A stretch of 64,000 nucleotides of DNA from Ructibacterium gallinarum (GTDB taxonomy: Bacteria; Bacillota; Clostridia; Monoglobales; Monoglobaceae): assembly GCF_014982785.1 (NCBI RefSeq), contig NZ_JADCKB010000013.1:32131-96130 (forward strand), read 5' to 3'. The notes below the pieces were generated by a model. It saw nothing but the letters and a program-made list of their open reading frames with translations. It had not been told where the DNA came from and did not search any database. The translations under genes and the position numbers were made by a program. How positions within the stretch are numbered: the stretch's first letter is position 1; the number at the start of each line of letters is the position of its first letter. Shown here in pieces: positions 1 through 9,423 of the stretch.

Positions 1-689
1 ATGTTTTGAAAAATGTCAAAGATATTGTTTTGATAGATCATCATCGGCGGAGTGAAGATTTCATTGAAAATACAGCTCTTACTTATCACGAACCTTATGC
101 TTCGTCTTCCAGTGAAATGGTTACAGAAATGTTGCAGTATATTTCTGATGGAATGCGGCTGGAACCGTATGAGGCGGAAGCATTGTATTGTGGTATTTAT
201 ATGGATACCAAAGGGTTCACTTTTAAAACCGGAGTACGGACTTTTGAAGCGGCATCCTGTCTTAGAAAACTGGGAGCAGATCCGGTAAATGTGCGTAGAT
301 TGTTCCGCAATGATTTGAATGTTTATATACAAAGATCCAGAATCATAAGCCGCGCGAAAGTATATCGGAAAAATATCGCCATTGCTGTGTGCGACGATCT
401 GGGTGAGGACACACAGATTGTTGTAGCGCAGGCGGCGGATGAGCTTTTGAATATTCGTGGAATTGAAGCTGCTTTTGTACTTGCTTCAGTGGGAAACCGT
501 ATTATTATCAGCGGTCGTTCTTTGGATTCTGTAAATGTACAGGTGATTTTGGAAAAACTGGGCGGTGGTGGACATATTACCATTGCCGGTGCGCAGTTGA
601 GGAATAACAGTTTGAAATTGGCCGAAATGCGGCTGTGCGCCGCTATTGATGAGGTCGTTTTTGAAGAAGCTCCTATGGTGGAAGCCTGA
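1..689 (+). CDS. gdpP: Cyclic-di-AMP phosphodiesterase GdpP, C-terminal part (5' end outside window)
   Basis: The reading frame is open to the left edge, so this is the 3' part of a gene that starts before the window. The visible 227 residues begin at the DHH motif (IDHHRR) of a DHH/DHHA1 phosphoesterase and end with the DHHA1 signature GGGGHITIAGA. In full-length GdpP these domains follow two membrane helices, a PAS-like domain and a degenerate GGDEF domain, and they hydrolyse cyclic di-AMP to pApA. Position directly before rplI and dnaB is the classic Bacillota order, which supports GdpP over other DHH proteins such as NrnA. The TTG at position 6 is not a real start. Confidence 0.9.
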   Translation, partial: VLKNVKDIVLIDHHRRSEDFIENTALTYHEPYASSSSEMVTEMLQYISDGMRLEPYEAEALYCGIYMDTKGFTFKTGVRTFEAASCLRKLGADPVNVRRLFRNDLNVYIQRSRIISRAKVYRKNIAIAVCDDLGEDTQIVVAQAADELLNIRGIEAAFVLASVGNRIIISGRSLDSVNVQVILEKLGGGGHITIAGAQLRNNSLKLAEMRLCAAIDEVVFEEAPMVEA

Positions 690-726
690 GGAGACTGATA
701 TTTTATGAAAGTGAGGAGCAAAATTT

Positions 727-1176
727 ATGAAAGTTATTTTAACACAAGATGTAAAATCCCAAGGAAAAAAAGGGGATTTAATCAATGTTAGTGATGGATA
801 TGCCAACAACTTTTTGCTGCCGAAAGGATTGGCAAAACTAGCCACCAAGCAAGCACTTAATGAATTGGAAGGAAAACGCGGTGCAGAACAATATAAGCGT
901 AACCAGGAAGAAATGAAAGCTGCAAATATTGCAGAACGAATGAAAGACATTAAGGTAAAGCTTACGGCCAAGGCCGGGAAAGAAGGAAAACTATTCGGGT
1001 CTGTCACTTCAAAAGATGTAGCCCAAGCCTTGAAAGATCAGTTTCATATTGAGGTGGACAAGCGTAAAATTGATTTGCCGGATGGTATCAAGGTGTGTGG
1101 TATTCGGGAAGTGTCGGTAACCTTATATCCGGGGATTGTAGGAACTTTCCGGGTGGAGGTTACGGAACAGCAGTAA
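727..1176 (+). CDS. rplI: 50S ribosomal protein L9
   Basis: This 149-residue protein starts MKVILTQDVKSQGKKG, the conserved N-terminal RNA-binding lobe of L9, followed by the long connecting helix and the C-terminal domain. The length is standard for the family. L9 binds domain V of 23S rRNA near the base of the L1 stalk and helps keep reading frame. The start at 727 has a GAGGAG-type ribosome binding site about 8 bases upstream. It is 37 bases after gdpP and 38 bases before dnaB, so these genes are probably cotranscribed. Confidence 0.97.
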   Translation: MKVILTQDVKSQGKKGDLINVSDGYANNFLLPKGLAKLATKQALNELEGKRGAEQYKRNQEEMKAANIAERMKDIKVKLTAKAGKEGKLFGSVTSKDVAQALKDQFHIEVDKRKIDLPDGIKVCGIREVSVTLYPGIVGTFRVEVTEQQ

Positions 1177-1214
1177 ACAATTAGTAAGGTCATAGGAATT
1201 GGAGGGATTACGCA

Positions 1215-2588
1215 GTGAAGGAAGAACCATTGTTTTCGGAACAACAAGCTGAAACAGGATCTTCTGTGGATATGGCAATGCCCTTTAGTAATGAAGCAGA
1301 ACAATCGGTGCTTGGCGCTATGTACCTTGACAGGGATTGTATACCTGATGTCTTAGGAAAAGTACGTGGTGAAGATTTTTATATCAGTAGACACAGGGAA
1401 TTGTTTGAAGCGATGGTGGAATTGTATAATTTGGGAACGCCCATCGATTTGGTTACTTTAAAAGAGCACTTAACTTTGCGGGGGACGCTTGAAAAAATTG
1501 GCGGGATTTCGTTTGTTGTTGAAGTGGCAAACCTTGTGCCATCTACAGATAGCGCAGCGTATTATGCCGGTATTGTAAAAGATAAGGCTGTGGGCCGACG
1601 TTTAATCCATATGGCGGACGAGATTCGGGGAAAGTGTTATCGGGGCAATGAGGAGACCGATGATATTTTAGCTACGGCACAGCAGGAAATGATCAATATC
1701 TCTCAGGACCGCAGCAGCCGTGGGTTGATTCATATTGGAAGATATTTGGATGAAAGTCTGGAAACTTTAGAGATTTTGTCAAAAAAATCAGATGTTGTCA
1801 CAGGTATTCCTACTGGATTTATTGATATTGATAGACGAACTTCCGGACTTCATGCGGCGGAATTAATTATTTTAGCAGCACGGCCGGCTATGGGAAAAAC
1901 CAGTTTTGCACTGAATATTGCCCAGAACGTTGCGGTTAAGGCAAAAAAGAATGTAGCAATTTTTAGTTTGGAAATGCCTGGTATTCAGTTGGCGAACCGA
2001 TTGCTCAGCTGTGAAGCAAAAATAAACTCTGAAAAAATAAAAAAAGGAAATATTAAAGATGATGAATGGGGAAAAATAGGCAATGCGATTGCGGTTCTGG
2101 CGCAGGCGGGAATTTATGTTGATGATACCTCAAGCATTACCGTTGGTGAAATTGGTGCCCGATGCCGAAAGTTGATGCTTGATAAAGGCCTTGACTTGGT
2201 TGTTATTGATTATTTACAGTTGATTTCTGGTTCATCACGTGGCGCGAATCGCCAGCAAGAGATTACTGAAATTTCTCGGACTTTGAAAATTTTAGCGAAT
2301 GATTTGAATATACCTATTATTGCGTTATCTCAGTTGAGCAGAGCATCAGACAAGGAAAAACGCGAACCTATTTTAAGTGATCTCCGTGATTCCGGTGCAA
2401 TTGAGCAGGATGCGGATATGGTAATTTTTCTCCATAGAGATGGATATTATCATGAAGATGCAGAAGAACCTAATAAAGCAAAGTGTAATTTTGCAAAACA
2501 CAGAAACGGTGAAGTCGGATATGAATATTTGACATGGATTGGAGAATATACCATGTTTACGGACTGGAGCGGCGAACATGCAATGTGA
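1215..2588 (+). CDS. dnaB: Replicative DNA helicase DnaB
   Basis: This is a 457-residue hexameric helicase that unwinds DNA at the replication fork (called DnaC in Bacillus). The N-terminal primase-interaction domain begins with PFSNEAEQSVLGAM, and the RecA-like ATPase carries the Walker A motif ARPAMGKTSF and the Walker B region VIDYLQL. No intein interrupts the Walker A region, which is a common insertion point in this family. The start is GTG at 1215, chosen because GGAGGG lies 8 bases upstream; an ATG at 1272 would remove only a variable leader. The stop overlaps the tilS start by 11 bases. Confidence 0.97.
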   Translation: MKEEPLFSEQQAETGSSVDMAMPFSNEAEQSVLGAMYLDRDCIPDVLGKVRGEDFYISRHRELFEAMVELYNLGTPIDLVTLKEHLTLRGTLEKIGGISFVVEVANLVPSTDSAAYYAGIVKDKAVGRRLIHMADEIRGKCYRGNEETDDILATAQQEMINISQDRSSRGLIHIGRYLDESLETLEILSKKSDVVTGIPTGFIDIDRRTSGLHAAELIILAARPAMGKTSFALNIAQNVAVKAKKNVAIFSLEMPGIQLANRLLSCEAKINSEKIKKGNIKDDEWGKIGNAIAVLAQAGIYVDDTSSITVGEIGARCRKLMLDKGLDLVVIDYLQLISGSSRGANRQQEITEISRTLKILANDLNIPIIALSQLSRASDKEKREPILSDLRDSGAIEQDADMVIFLHRDGYYHEDAEEPNKAKCNFAKHRNGEVGYEYLTWIGEYTMFTDWSGEHAM

Positions 2589-4011
2589 TATCAATCATAA
2601 AGTAGTAAAAAAGGTGCAGAAGACAATAAGCCGGTATCAACTGCTGCCTTCGGGCAGCAGAGTACTTGTGGGTATTTCCGGTGGCGCTGATTCCGTTTGT
2701 TTGCTGCATATTTTATATTCCTTGGCGGAGGAAATGAAGCTTAAAATTTATGCTGCGCATCTGCATCATGGAATTCGTGGGAAGGAAGCAGATAAGGATG
2801 TGGCGTTTGTCCAGAATTTGTGTCAAAAATGGCAAATACCGCTTTTTATGCAGAAGACGGATGTACCCATGCTTGCACAAGAAGAAAAGGTTTCTTTGGA
2901 AACAGCCGGGCGGCTTGCAAGATATCGCTTTTTTCACCAAGTGTGCGAAGAGCAAAAACTTGATGTGATTGCAACGGCTCATAATCAGAATGATCAAGCC
3001 GAAACCATGCTGATGAGGATATTGAGGGGAACTGGAATAGATGGACTGTCTGGAATTCGGTTTCAGCGTGTTGATGGTGTGGTTCGCCCTTTGCTTGATG
3101 TTTCCAGAAGTGAAATTGAACAATATTGTAGTGATATGAGCCTGAAATATTGTCTTGACAGCACCAATGGAGAAAACAGTTATACCAGAAATCGGATACG
3201 GAATGTATTGATTCCTATGTTGGAAGAACAGTTTAATCCGCGTATTTCAGAAACGCTTTCCCGCATGGCTCAGAATATGGCTGAAGATGGTGATTTTTTA
3301 GATCATTATGCACAGCGGTTATATCGGCGTATCAATCATCCAAAACCAAAGGCAAGACCCATCGTCTTAGACATTGCATCTCTTGGTATGGTAGAGCCGA
3401 GTATCAAAACAAGGTTAATCCGTATTGCGGCAAAGGAGGCCATGGGTACAGATTATTATCTGGAGCATCGGCATATAGAGGCAATTAAGGCGCTATTGGA
3501 TAAAGAAACCGGGGCTTGTACAGAGTTGCCCAACGGACTGACTGTGGCCGTTCGTTACGGCTGGCTGGCTTTTGAAACGCCGCAGGAAATCAATAAGCAG
3601 CAAGCGCAAAAAGAATGTTGTGGTGAGATTCAGTATGAGGCGGAAACTGGAAAAATATTTGATTTTCCTGAATATGCGGTAACGCTTAAAATGGGTGTTC
3701 CGGGAGAAAAGCTGAAAAAGAATGAAATGATATTGGATTACGATAAGATAAAGAATTTTACGCTTACTGTTCGGAACCGGCGGCGCGGAGATCGGATTGC
3801 GGTATACCGGGATGGAAAAACGCGGAAGCTGAAGGATTTCATGATTGATTTAAAAATCCCGGTTTGGAAACGCGGAAATATTCCTTTGTTGTGCAGTGAA
3901 AACAGCGTGTTAGCTGTTGTTGGTTACCGTATTGCAGAACCTTATAAAATAGATGAAAATTCAAAGAGAGGATTGGTGATTTCCTATGACACAATCGATG
4001 CGGGTTGGTGA
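2578..4011 (+). CDS. tilS: tRNA(Ile)-lysidine synthase TilS
   Basis: TilS attaches lysine to the wobble cytidine (C34) of tRNA-Ile(CAU) using ATP, changing it to read AUA. The PP-loop motif SGGADSVCLL is near the N-terminus, followed by the HHGIRG region and a C-terminal TilS domain with RRRGDRI, KTRKLKDF and a VVGYRI end. At 477 residues it is the usual size for the full Bacillota form. The ATG at 2578 is preferred to an upstream in-frame ATG at 2539 because GGAG lies 8 bases before it and it overlaps dnaB by only 11 bases. The tilS-hpt pair is conserved in Bacillota. Confidence 0.95.
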   Translation: MQCDINHKVVKKVQKTISRYQLLPSGSRVLVGISGGADSVCLLHILYSLAEEMKLKIYAAHLHHGIRGKEADKDVAFVQNLCQKWQIPLFMQKTDVPMLAQEEKVSLETAGRLARYRFFHQVCEEQKLDVIATAHNQNDQAETMLMRILRGTGIDGLSGIRFQRVDGVVRPLLDVSRSEIEQYCSDMSLKYCLDSTNGENSYTRNRIRNVLIPMLEEQFNPRISETLSRMAQNMAEDGDFLDHYAQRLYRRINHPKPKARPIVLDIASLGMVEPSIKTRLIRIAAKEAMGTDYYLEHRHIEAIKALLDKETGACTELPNGLTVAVRYGWLAFETPQEINKQQAQKECCGEIQYEAETGKIFDFPEYAVTLKMGVPGEKLKKNEMILDYDKIKNFTLTVRNRRRGDRIAVYRDGKTRKLKDFMIDLKIPVWKRGNIPLLCSENSVLAVVGYRIAEPYKIDENSKRGLVISYDTIDAGW

Positions 4012-4537
4012 AATTCTACTGACCCAGGAACAGATCAATCGCCGCGTAACGGAACTTGCGGAAGCGGTAAATCGTGACTATCCGGGCGGTGATTTAATTG
4101 TAATTGGTATTTTGAAAGGCTGCTTTGTATTTATCAGTGATTTGGTGCGCCAGCTGTCTGGTGATGTACAAATTTATTTTATGCAGGTATCCAGTTATGG
4201 AAATGGCACGGTTAGTTCGGGAACTTTAAAGATTCAAAAGGATATTGAAGTAGATATCGCTGGTAAAAATGTTCTTCTTGCAGAAGACATTGTAGATTCC
4301 GGTCATACACTTTCTCAGTTGGTGCCGCTATTAAAAAAAAGGAATCCAAAATCAATCCGTGTCTGTGCGCTGTTGAGCAAACCATCCCGGAGACAGGTTG
4401 CGTTTGAGGCGGATTATACCGGATTTGAAATTCCCGATAAGTTTATTGTAGGATATGGATTAGACTGTGGCGAACGTTTCCGGCAGCTTCCCTACATAGC
4501 AGAGGTGGAACTTGGTCCGTCGGAAGAAGAGAATTAA
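3986..4537 (+). CDS. hpt: Hypoxanthine phosphoribosyltransferase
   Basis: This 183-residue enzyme joins hypoxanthine (or guanine) to PRPP to make IMP (or GMP) in purine salvage. The PRPP-binding signature is LLAEDIVDSGHTL, and the N-terminal ILLTQEQINRRV and GILKGCFVF segments are typical of the family. It overlaps the end of tilS by 26 bases, implying translational coupling. In many Bacillota ftsH follows hpt; here a small membrane protein follows and ftsH is not in the window. Confidence 0.95.
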   Translation: MTQSMRVGEILLTQEQINRRVTELAEAVNRDYPGGDLIVIGILKGCFVFISDLVRQLSGDVQIYFMQVSSYGNGTVSSGTLKIQKDIEVDIAGKNVLLAEDIVDSGHTLSQLVPLLKKRNPKSIRVCALLSKPSRRQVAFEADYTGFEIPDKFIVGYGLDCGERFRQLPYIAEVELGPSEEEN

Positions 4538-4566
4538 GACGAAACAGGTATGAAACAGTTTTGTGT

Positions 4567-4606
4567 CCCTTATTAGTATTTTCCGCAGATAAGGGAAGTG
4601 TTTTTT
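4567..4606 (+). terminator. Possible weak terminator after hpt
   Basis: CCCTTAT (4567-4573) and ATAAGGG (4589-4595) can pair across a 15-base loop, and TTTTTT follows at about 4601-4606. The stem is only 7 bp and the loop is large, so this may be leaky or unused. Confidence 0.35.
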
Positions 4607-4636
4607 GCCGAAGCGGAACGGCAGAATGGAGATATT

Positions 4637-4894
4637 ATGAGCAGATGGCAGGACTATAAAGAAGAAGCGATCAACTTTGCTGCTCCATATGTGCGGCAGG
4701 CGGGAGAACATGCGGAAAACGCTGCAGAAAAAATAGGAAAAAGCTATCGGAAAAACCGTAGAAAAATTAAACGCGAATTTCGCCTGCTGCGGATAAAACG
4801 AATATTGGAAATTGCAAGCAGTATTGTTATGATTGCAGCGGCAGTTGTGGCTTTGCTTTTGTTGGCGGCAAACTGGCTGAAAGAAAAGAATTAG
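4637..4894 (+). CDS. Small membrane protein, function unknown
   Basis: I do not recognise the family. The 85-residue product has a charged, probably helical N-terminal half rich in Ala, Glu, Lys and Arg (YVRQAGEHAENAAEKIG, then a Lys/Arg-rich stretch), followed by one hydrophobic helix (about residues 58-79) and a short NWLKEKN tail. This suggests a tail-anchored protein. The ATG at 4637 has TGGAGA just upstream; an in-frame start at 4598 has no site. It lies between hpt and an aminotransferase on the same strand. Confidence 0.65.
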   Translation: MSRWQDYKEEAINFAAPYVRQAGEHAENAAEKIGKSYRKNRRKIKREFRLLRIKRILEIASSIVMIAAAVVALLLLAANWLKEKN

Positions 4895-4945
4895 AAATAA
4901 CACTTGTGTTTATTTATGGAAATCAGATAAAGGAGATCAGATAAA

Positions 4946-6145
4946 ATGAACGATATACAGACAAAATTTTCAGATAAGGTAAAACATTTGGAAGCATCGG
5001 CTATCCGAGAGATTTTTAAGATTTTGGCCAAACCTGGGATTATTTCTTTTGCTGGTGGCGCACCAGATCCGACTTTGTTCCCCAAAAAGGAACTCTCAGA
5101 AATTGCCGCAGATGTTTTGCTGAATCAGGGGGAGATCGCTTTACAGTATGGCGTGACAGAGGGATATGCTCCCCTTCGGCAATGGGTGAAAGATCGTTTA
5201 ACCAGGCAGGGAATTTTAAACGGGCAAGACGAAACCATTATTGTCAGCGGAGGACAGCAGGGAATTGACTTGGCATCTAAATCTTTGCTAAATCCTGGTG
5301 ACGGCGTAGTTTGCGAAGAACCTAGTTTTATTGGAGGATTGAATTCTTTCCGTTCCAATAATGCAGAAATTTATGGTGTGCCAGTACAGGAAGACGGCTT
5401 GGATACGGACAAGCTGGAGAATTTACTGAAAGAGCATTCTAATATTAAAGTGTTATATACCATAGCGACGTTCCAGAATCCTTCAGGAATTACTATGTCG
5501 TTACAAAAACGTAAAAAGCTTCTAGAACTTGCAGAACGTTATGACTTTATTATTTTTGAAGATAATCCATACGGCGATCTGCGTTTTGCCGGTGAAGATG
5601 TGCCAACCATAAAATCGATGGATCATGACGGACGGGTGGTTTATCTGGGATCCTTTTCCAAAATTCTTTCTCCTGGGCTACGACTTGGATTTGTAAGCTG
5701 TGACCCTGCACTAATGGAGAGAATGATTATCTGCAAACAGGTTCAGGATGTACATACCAATGTTCTTTCCCAAATGATTGCATATGAATTTGTAACGCGT
5801 TGTGATATTGATGCCCATATTGCAAATCTCCGTCAGGTTTATGGAAAAAAATGTCGTTTGATGATGGAATGTATGGATCGGTATTTCCCTGCATGTGTGA
5901 AGCATACTTGTCCGCAGGGTGGACTGTTTTTATTCTGTACGATGCCGAAACAGTATGATAGCAAAAAGGTAATGGAAAAAGCATTGGAAAAGGGAGTCGC
6001 TTTTGTGCCTGGGGCGACAACGATGATAGATGCTTCTGCGTCTTACAGTACCTTTAGAATGAATTATTCCACGGCTTCTGAGGAAGAAATCAAAATCGGA
6101 ATTCAGACATTGGGTGAAGTTTTAAAGGAGATTGTGGGGGAATAA
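4946..6145 (+). CDS. PLP-dependent aminotransferase (class I/II, LysN/ARO8-like)
   Basis: This 399-residue fold-type I aminotransferase has the expected N-terminal segment IISFAGGAPDPTLFP, the NPSG motif, the DNPYGDLRF motif and the cofactor lysine K239 in SFSKILSPGLRLGF. This subgroup covers 2-aminoadipate, aromatic and branched-chain aminotransferases and is the catalytic half of MocR regulators, but no GntR DNA-binding domain is fused here. Substrate cannot be fixed from sequence. AAAGGAGAT lies just upstream of the start. The stop is 1 base before trpS, so the two are translated from one mRNA. Confidence 0.88.
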   Translation: MNDIQTKFSDKVKHLEASAIREIFKILAKPGIISFAGGAPDPTLFPKKELSEIAADVLLNQGEIALQYGVTEGYAPLRQWVKDRLTRQGILNGQDETIIVSGGQQGIDLASKSLLNPGDGVVCEEPSFIGGLNSFRSNNAEIYGVPVQEDGLDTDKLENLLKEHSNIKVLYTIATFQNPSGITMSLQKRKKLLELAERYDFIIFEDNPYGDLRFAGEDVPTIKSMDHDGRVVYLGSFSKILSPGLRLGFVSCDPALMERMIICKQVQDVHTNVLSQMIAYEFVTRCDIDAHIANLRQVYGKKCRLMMECMDRYFPACVKHTCPQGGLFLFCTMPKQYDSKKVMEKALEKGVAFVPGATTMIDASASYSTFRMNYSTASEEEIKIGIQTLGEVLKEIVGE

Positions 6146-6146
6146 G

Positions 6147-7148
6147 ATGAGTGATAAAAAACGTATTTTAAGTGGGATTCAGCCTTCCGGTCCATTGACT
6201 CTGGGAAACTATGTTGGAGCGCTTCGTAATTGGGTAGAACTACAGAAGACAGATGAGTATGAATGTTTTTTTATGCTGGCGGACATGCATACCATTACGG
6301 TGAGGCAGACCCCCAAGGATTTCCGAAAAAACGCCATGGATCTTTTGGCACTGTTTTTGGCTTGCGGATTGGATCCTGAAAAAAGCCCAATCTTTTTCCA
6401 ATCCCATGTTCCTGCCCATGCCCAGCTGTCTTGGGTTTTGACATGTAATACTTATATGGGTGAGCTTTCGAGAATGACGCAGTTTAAGGATAAATCACGT
6501 AAGCATTCTGGTAATATCAATGCGGGCCTTTTTACCTATCCTTCGTTAATGGCAGCTGATATTTTGCTTTACCAGGCAGATTTGGTTCCAGTGGGAGAAG
6601 ATCAAAAACAGCATTTAGAACTTACCAGAGATTTGGCAAATCGTTTCAATAATGCATACAGTGAAACTTTTAAGGTGCCGGAAGGATATATTCCCAAAGT
6701 AGGTGCGCGAATCATGAGCCTTCAGGATCCGAGCCAGAAAATGTCGAAATCAGACCCAAATGAAAACGGCTATATTTTGATGCTGGACGATCCGGATGTC
6801 ATTGTTAGAAAAATTAAAAGAGCGGTTACTGATTCTGGATCCGACGTATGCCGCGGCGAAAACAAAGCGGGTATTGAGAATTTGATGAATATTTATTCGG
6901 CTGTCACTGGAATGTCCTTGGATGAAATAGAAAGAAATTTTGCCGGTAAAGGATATGGAGATTTTAAAAACGCTGTGGCTGAAAGCGTTGCAGAAGCGCT
7001 TCGACCCATCCAGAAACGTTACCATGATTTAATGGCAAATAAAGATTATCTGGAACAGGTATATCGAAGGGGCGCGGAGATTGCTTCCCGGACAGCAGGG
7101 AAAACACTTTCTAAAGTTTACCGTAAAGTAGGATTTATTCAGATGTAA
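6147..7148 (+). CDS. trpS: Tryptophanyl-tRNA synthetase
   Basis: This class I synthetase charges tRNA-Trp. The HIGH-type signature appears as SGPLTLGNYVGA and the KMSKS signature as KMSKSDPNEN. Length is 333 residues, as usual. The ATG at 6147 follows GGGGGAA; an in-frame start at 6132 lies within the preceding gene and is unlikely. There is no T-box leader, since the gene begins one base after the aminotransferase stop. Confidence 0.96.
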   Translation: MSDKKRILSGIQPSGPLTLGNYVGALRNWVELQKTDEYECFFMLADMHTITVRQTPKDFRKNAMDLLALFLACGLDPEKSPIFFQSHVPAHAQLSWVLTCNTYMGELSRMTQFKDKSRKHSGNINAGLFTYPSLMAADILLYQADLVPVGEDQKQHLELTRDLANRFNNAYSETFKVPEGYIPKVGARIMSLQDPSQKMSKSDPNENGYILMLDDPDVIVRKIKRAVTDSGSDVCRGENKAGIENLMNIYSAVTGMSLDEIERNFAGKGYGDFKNAVAESVAEALRPIQKRYHDLMANKDYLEQVYRRGAEIASRTAGKTLSKVYRKVGFIQM

Positions 7149-7201
7149 CAGGCTCCTTGGCGGGGCTTTCCGTACCATGCGGGAATACAGGAGGAAATGC
7201 T

Positions 7202-8311
7202 ATGCTTTTCAATAACAATCTTTATGTTTTTTTGGCCTTGGCTGTTGCTTTCTTAATTTCATTTGCTGCAACGCCAATGGTCATTTCTCTGGCACATAAA
7301 ATTAATGCGATTGATGTTCCAAAAGATGCCCGGCGGGTTCATACTAAACCGATTCCGCTGATCGGCGGATTAGCCATTTTTTATGGTTTTATTGTCAGTG
7401 TGCTTTGTTTTGCTACGATTGACCGTGAAACCATGGGGATTTTAATTGGCTCCGTCATCATTGTCACGGTAGGCGTGATTGATGATATGATGGATATGAA
7501 AGCAATCGTAAAATTGCTTTGCCAGATTGTGGCAGCAGCGGTGGTCGTTTATTCCGGGGTTCGTATTGAACATTTTGCAAATCCGTTTTCCGGATGGTTT
7601 GGACCGCCGTATATTGTTATGAATTACTGGATATCTGTTGCAATAACCATGTTCTGGATTGTCGGTGTCTGCAATGCCGTTAACCTAATTGATGGATTAG
7701 ATGGACTTGCGGTTGGCGTTTCATCCATTGCTTCTATGTCTTTGCTTGCGCTGACCTTAATCAGTAATAATTCAAATGTTGCTATCCTCACAGCCGCAGT
7801 TGCAGGTGCAGGCTTTGGCTTTTTGCCATATAATTTTAACCCGGCCAAAATATTTATGGGAGATACCGGGGCATTGTTTTTGGGCTTTATTCTGGCATGT
7901 ATTTCCGTACAAGGCTTTTTAAAATTATCGGCACTCATTTCTTTTGCAGTTCCGATTTTGGTTCTGGGCCTTCCTATTTTTGATACGATGTTTGCTATTA
8001 TCCGTCGACTTTTGACTGGACGTTCTCCCATGTCCCCTGATCGCGGACATTTGCATCACCGGCTTTTGGATATGGGGTTTTCTCAGAAGAAAACGGTTGC
8101 GATTTTGTATACTATGACTGCTGCTTTGTGCCTAACGGCAGTGGTGATATCCATTAAAGGTTATATGCGCGGCCTTTTGCTGATTTTTGCTGTTCTGCTG
8201 ATTATTTTAGTTTCGCTCCGCTTAATGGGAGAATTAAAAGATCCAGCACAGCACAGTGATTATATCAATGATTTATCTGCTATGGAGGAAAAAAATGATG
8301 AGCAAAATTAA
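7202..8311 (+). CDS. tagO: Undecaprenyl-phosphate GlcNAc-1-phosphate transferase (TagO/WecA family)
   Basis: This multi-pass membrane enzyme moves GlcNAc-1-phosphate from UDP-GlcNAc to undecaprenyl phosphate, the first step of wall teichoic acid or similar glycopolymers. Diagnostic motifs are IDDMMDM, LIDGLDGLAVG, FMGDTGALFLGF and the cytosolic loop DRGHLHHRLLDMG. It has 369 residues and about ten to eleven hydrophobic segments. The ATG at 7202 has AGGAGG 8 bases before it; the longer frame from 7157 lacks a site. It overlaps the UDP-GlcNAc 2-epimerase gene by 17 bases, which fits a joint role in linkage-unit synthesis (GlcNAc, then ManNAc). Confidence 0.92.
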   Translation: MLFNNNLYVFLALAVAFLISFAATPMVISLAHKINAIDVPKDARRVHTKPIPLIGGLAIFYGFIVSVLCFATIDRETMGILIGSVIIVTVGVIDDMMDMKAIVKLLCQIVAAAVVVYSGVRIEHFANPFSGWFGPPYIVMNYWISVAITMFWIVGVCNAVNLIDGLDGLAVGVSSIASMSLLALTLISNNSNVAILTAAVAGAGFGFLPYNFNPAKIFMGDTGALFLGFILACISVQGFLKLSALISFAVPILVLGLPIFDTMFAIIRRLLTGRSPMSPDRGHLHHRLLDMGFSQKKTVAILYTMTAALCLTAVVISIKGYMRGLLLIFAVLLIILVSLRLMGELKDPAQHSDYINDLSAMEEKNDEQN

Positions 8312-9422
8312 AGTGATGACCATTTTCGGCACCCGGCCGGAGGCAATTAAAATGGCCCCCCTTGTAAAAGAATTGGAACGGCATTCCGATAAAATTGATT
8401 CCATTGTTTGTGTAACGGCACAGCATCGCCAAATGTTGGATCAGGTATTGGAAATATTTTCTATTCTTCCGGATTATGATTTGAATATTATGAAGGAACG
8501 CCAGACGTTGGTCGGAATTGCTACCCGTGCTTTGGAGGGACTGGATCAGGTTATGAAAGAAGCACAGCCAGATTTGGTTTTGGTTCACGGGGATACTTCT
8601 ACAACATTTGCGGGCAGTTTGGCGGCCTTTTATAATCAGATTGCGGTAGGGCATGTAGAAGCTGGTTTACGAACTTATGATAAATATTTTCCCTATCCCG
8701 AAGAAATAAATCGCCGAATTACCGGTGTGATAGCAGATATGCATTTTGCCCCTACGGAACGAAATCGTCAGAATCTTCTTCAGGAGCATACTGACCCCAG
8801 TACAATTTATGTGACGGGTAATACTGTCATTGACGCACTGAAAACAACGGTACGTAATGATTATGTGTTTAAGGATGAAGGCCTCCGTTCCATGCATTGG
8901 GATACCAAACGTGTCATCGTTATGACGGCACACCGCCGTGAAAATTTGGGAGAACCTTTGCGAAATATTTGCAATGCTGTGCGGGAGCTGGTGGAGGAAT
9001 TTGAGGATATTGAAGTGGTATATCCGGTTCATTTGAATCCGGCTGTTCGTGAAACTGCATATGAAATTCTGGGCGGCTTGGATAGAGTGCGGCTGATCGA
9101 GCCGGTGAATGCGGATGAGCTGCATAATGCCATTCAGCGCGGCTATCTTGTTTTGACAGATTCGGGCGGTTTGCAGGAGGAAGCACCTTCTTTAGGGAAA
9201 CCGGTTTTGGTACTTCGTAATGAAACAGAACGGCCTGAGGCTGTTGAGGCAGGGACGGTCAAAATCGCAGGCGTACAAAAAGAGAATATTGTGAAATTGG
9301 CACGAGAATTGTTGACAGATGAAAATGCTTATCGAAAGATGGCAAAAGCGGTCAACCCTTATGGTGACGGATTTGCATCTGGACGTATTGTAAAGGCAAT
9401 TTTGGAGAAATTTATAAAGTAG
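8295..9422 (+). CDS. mnaA: UDP-N-acetylglucosamine 2-epimerase (non-hydrolysing)
   Basis: The enzyme interconverts UDP-GlcNAc and UDP-ManNAc. The N-terminus has FGTRPEAIKMAPL, followed by VHGDTSTTFAG, HVEAGLRT and the C-terminal nucleotide-binding segment DSGGLQEEAPSLGKPVLV, all typical of MnaA/WecB. Length is 375 residues. There are two adjacent ATGs (8295 and 8298) after GGAGG; either could be used. It overlaps tagO, so the pair probably supplies ManNAc-GlcNAc linkage units for a wall polymer. A second, more distant paralogue lies at 55051-56196. Confidence 0.94.
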   Translation: MMSKIKVMTIFGTRPEAIKMAPLVKELERHSDKIDSIVCVTAQHRQMLDQVLEIFSILPDYDLNIMKERQTLVGIATRALEGLDQVMKEAQPDLVLVHGDTSTTFAGSLAAFYNQIAVGHVEAGLRTYDKYFPYPEEINRRITGVIADMHFAPTERNRQNLLQEHTDPSTIYVTGNTVIDALKTTVRNDYVFKDEGLRSMHWDTKRVIVMTAHRRENLGEPLRNICNAVRELVEEFEDIEVVYPVHLNPAVRETAYEILGGLDRVRLIEPVNADELHNAIQRGYLVLTDSGGLQEEAPSLGKPVLVLRNETERPEAVEAGTVKIAGVQKENIVKLARELLTDENAYRKMAKAVNPYGDGFASGRIVKAILEKFIK

Positions 9423-9423
9423 A

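Noticed and set aside
323..1007. Minus-strand reading frames opposite gdpP and rplI (132 and 173 codons)
   Set aside because: They lie wholly opposite well-identified genes, have no ribosome binding site and no recognisable protein features.
4460..4903. Minus-strand 147-codon frame opposite hpt and the small membrane protein
   Set aside because: It overlaps the hpt 3' end and the plus-strand gene with a good ribosome binding site; its content is Phe/His-rich as expected of an antisense shadow.
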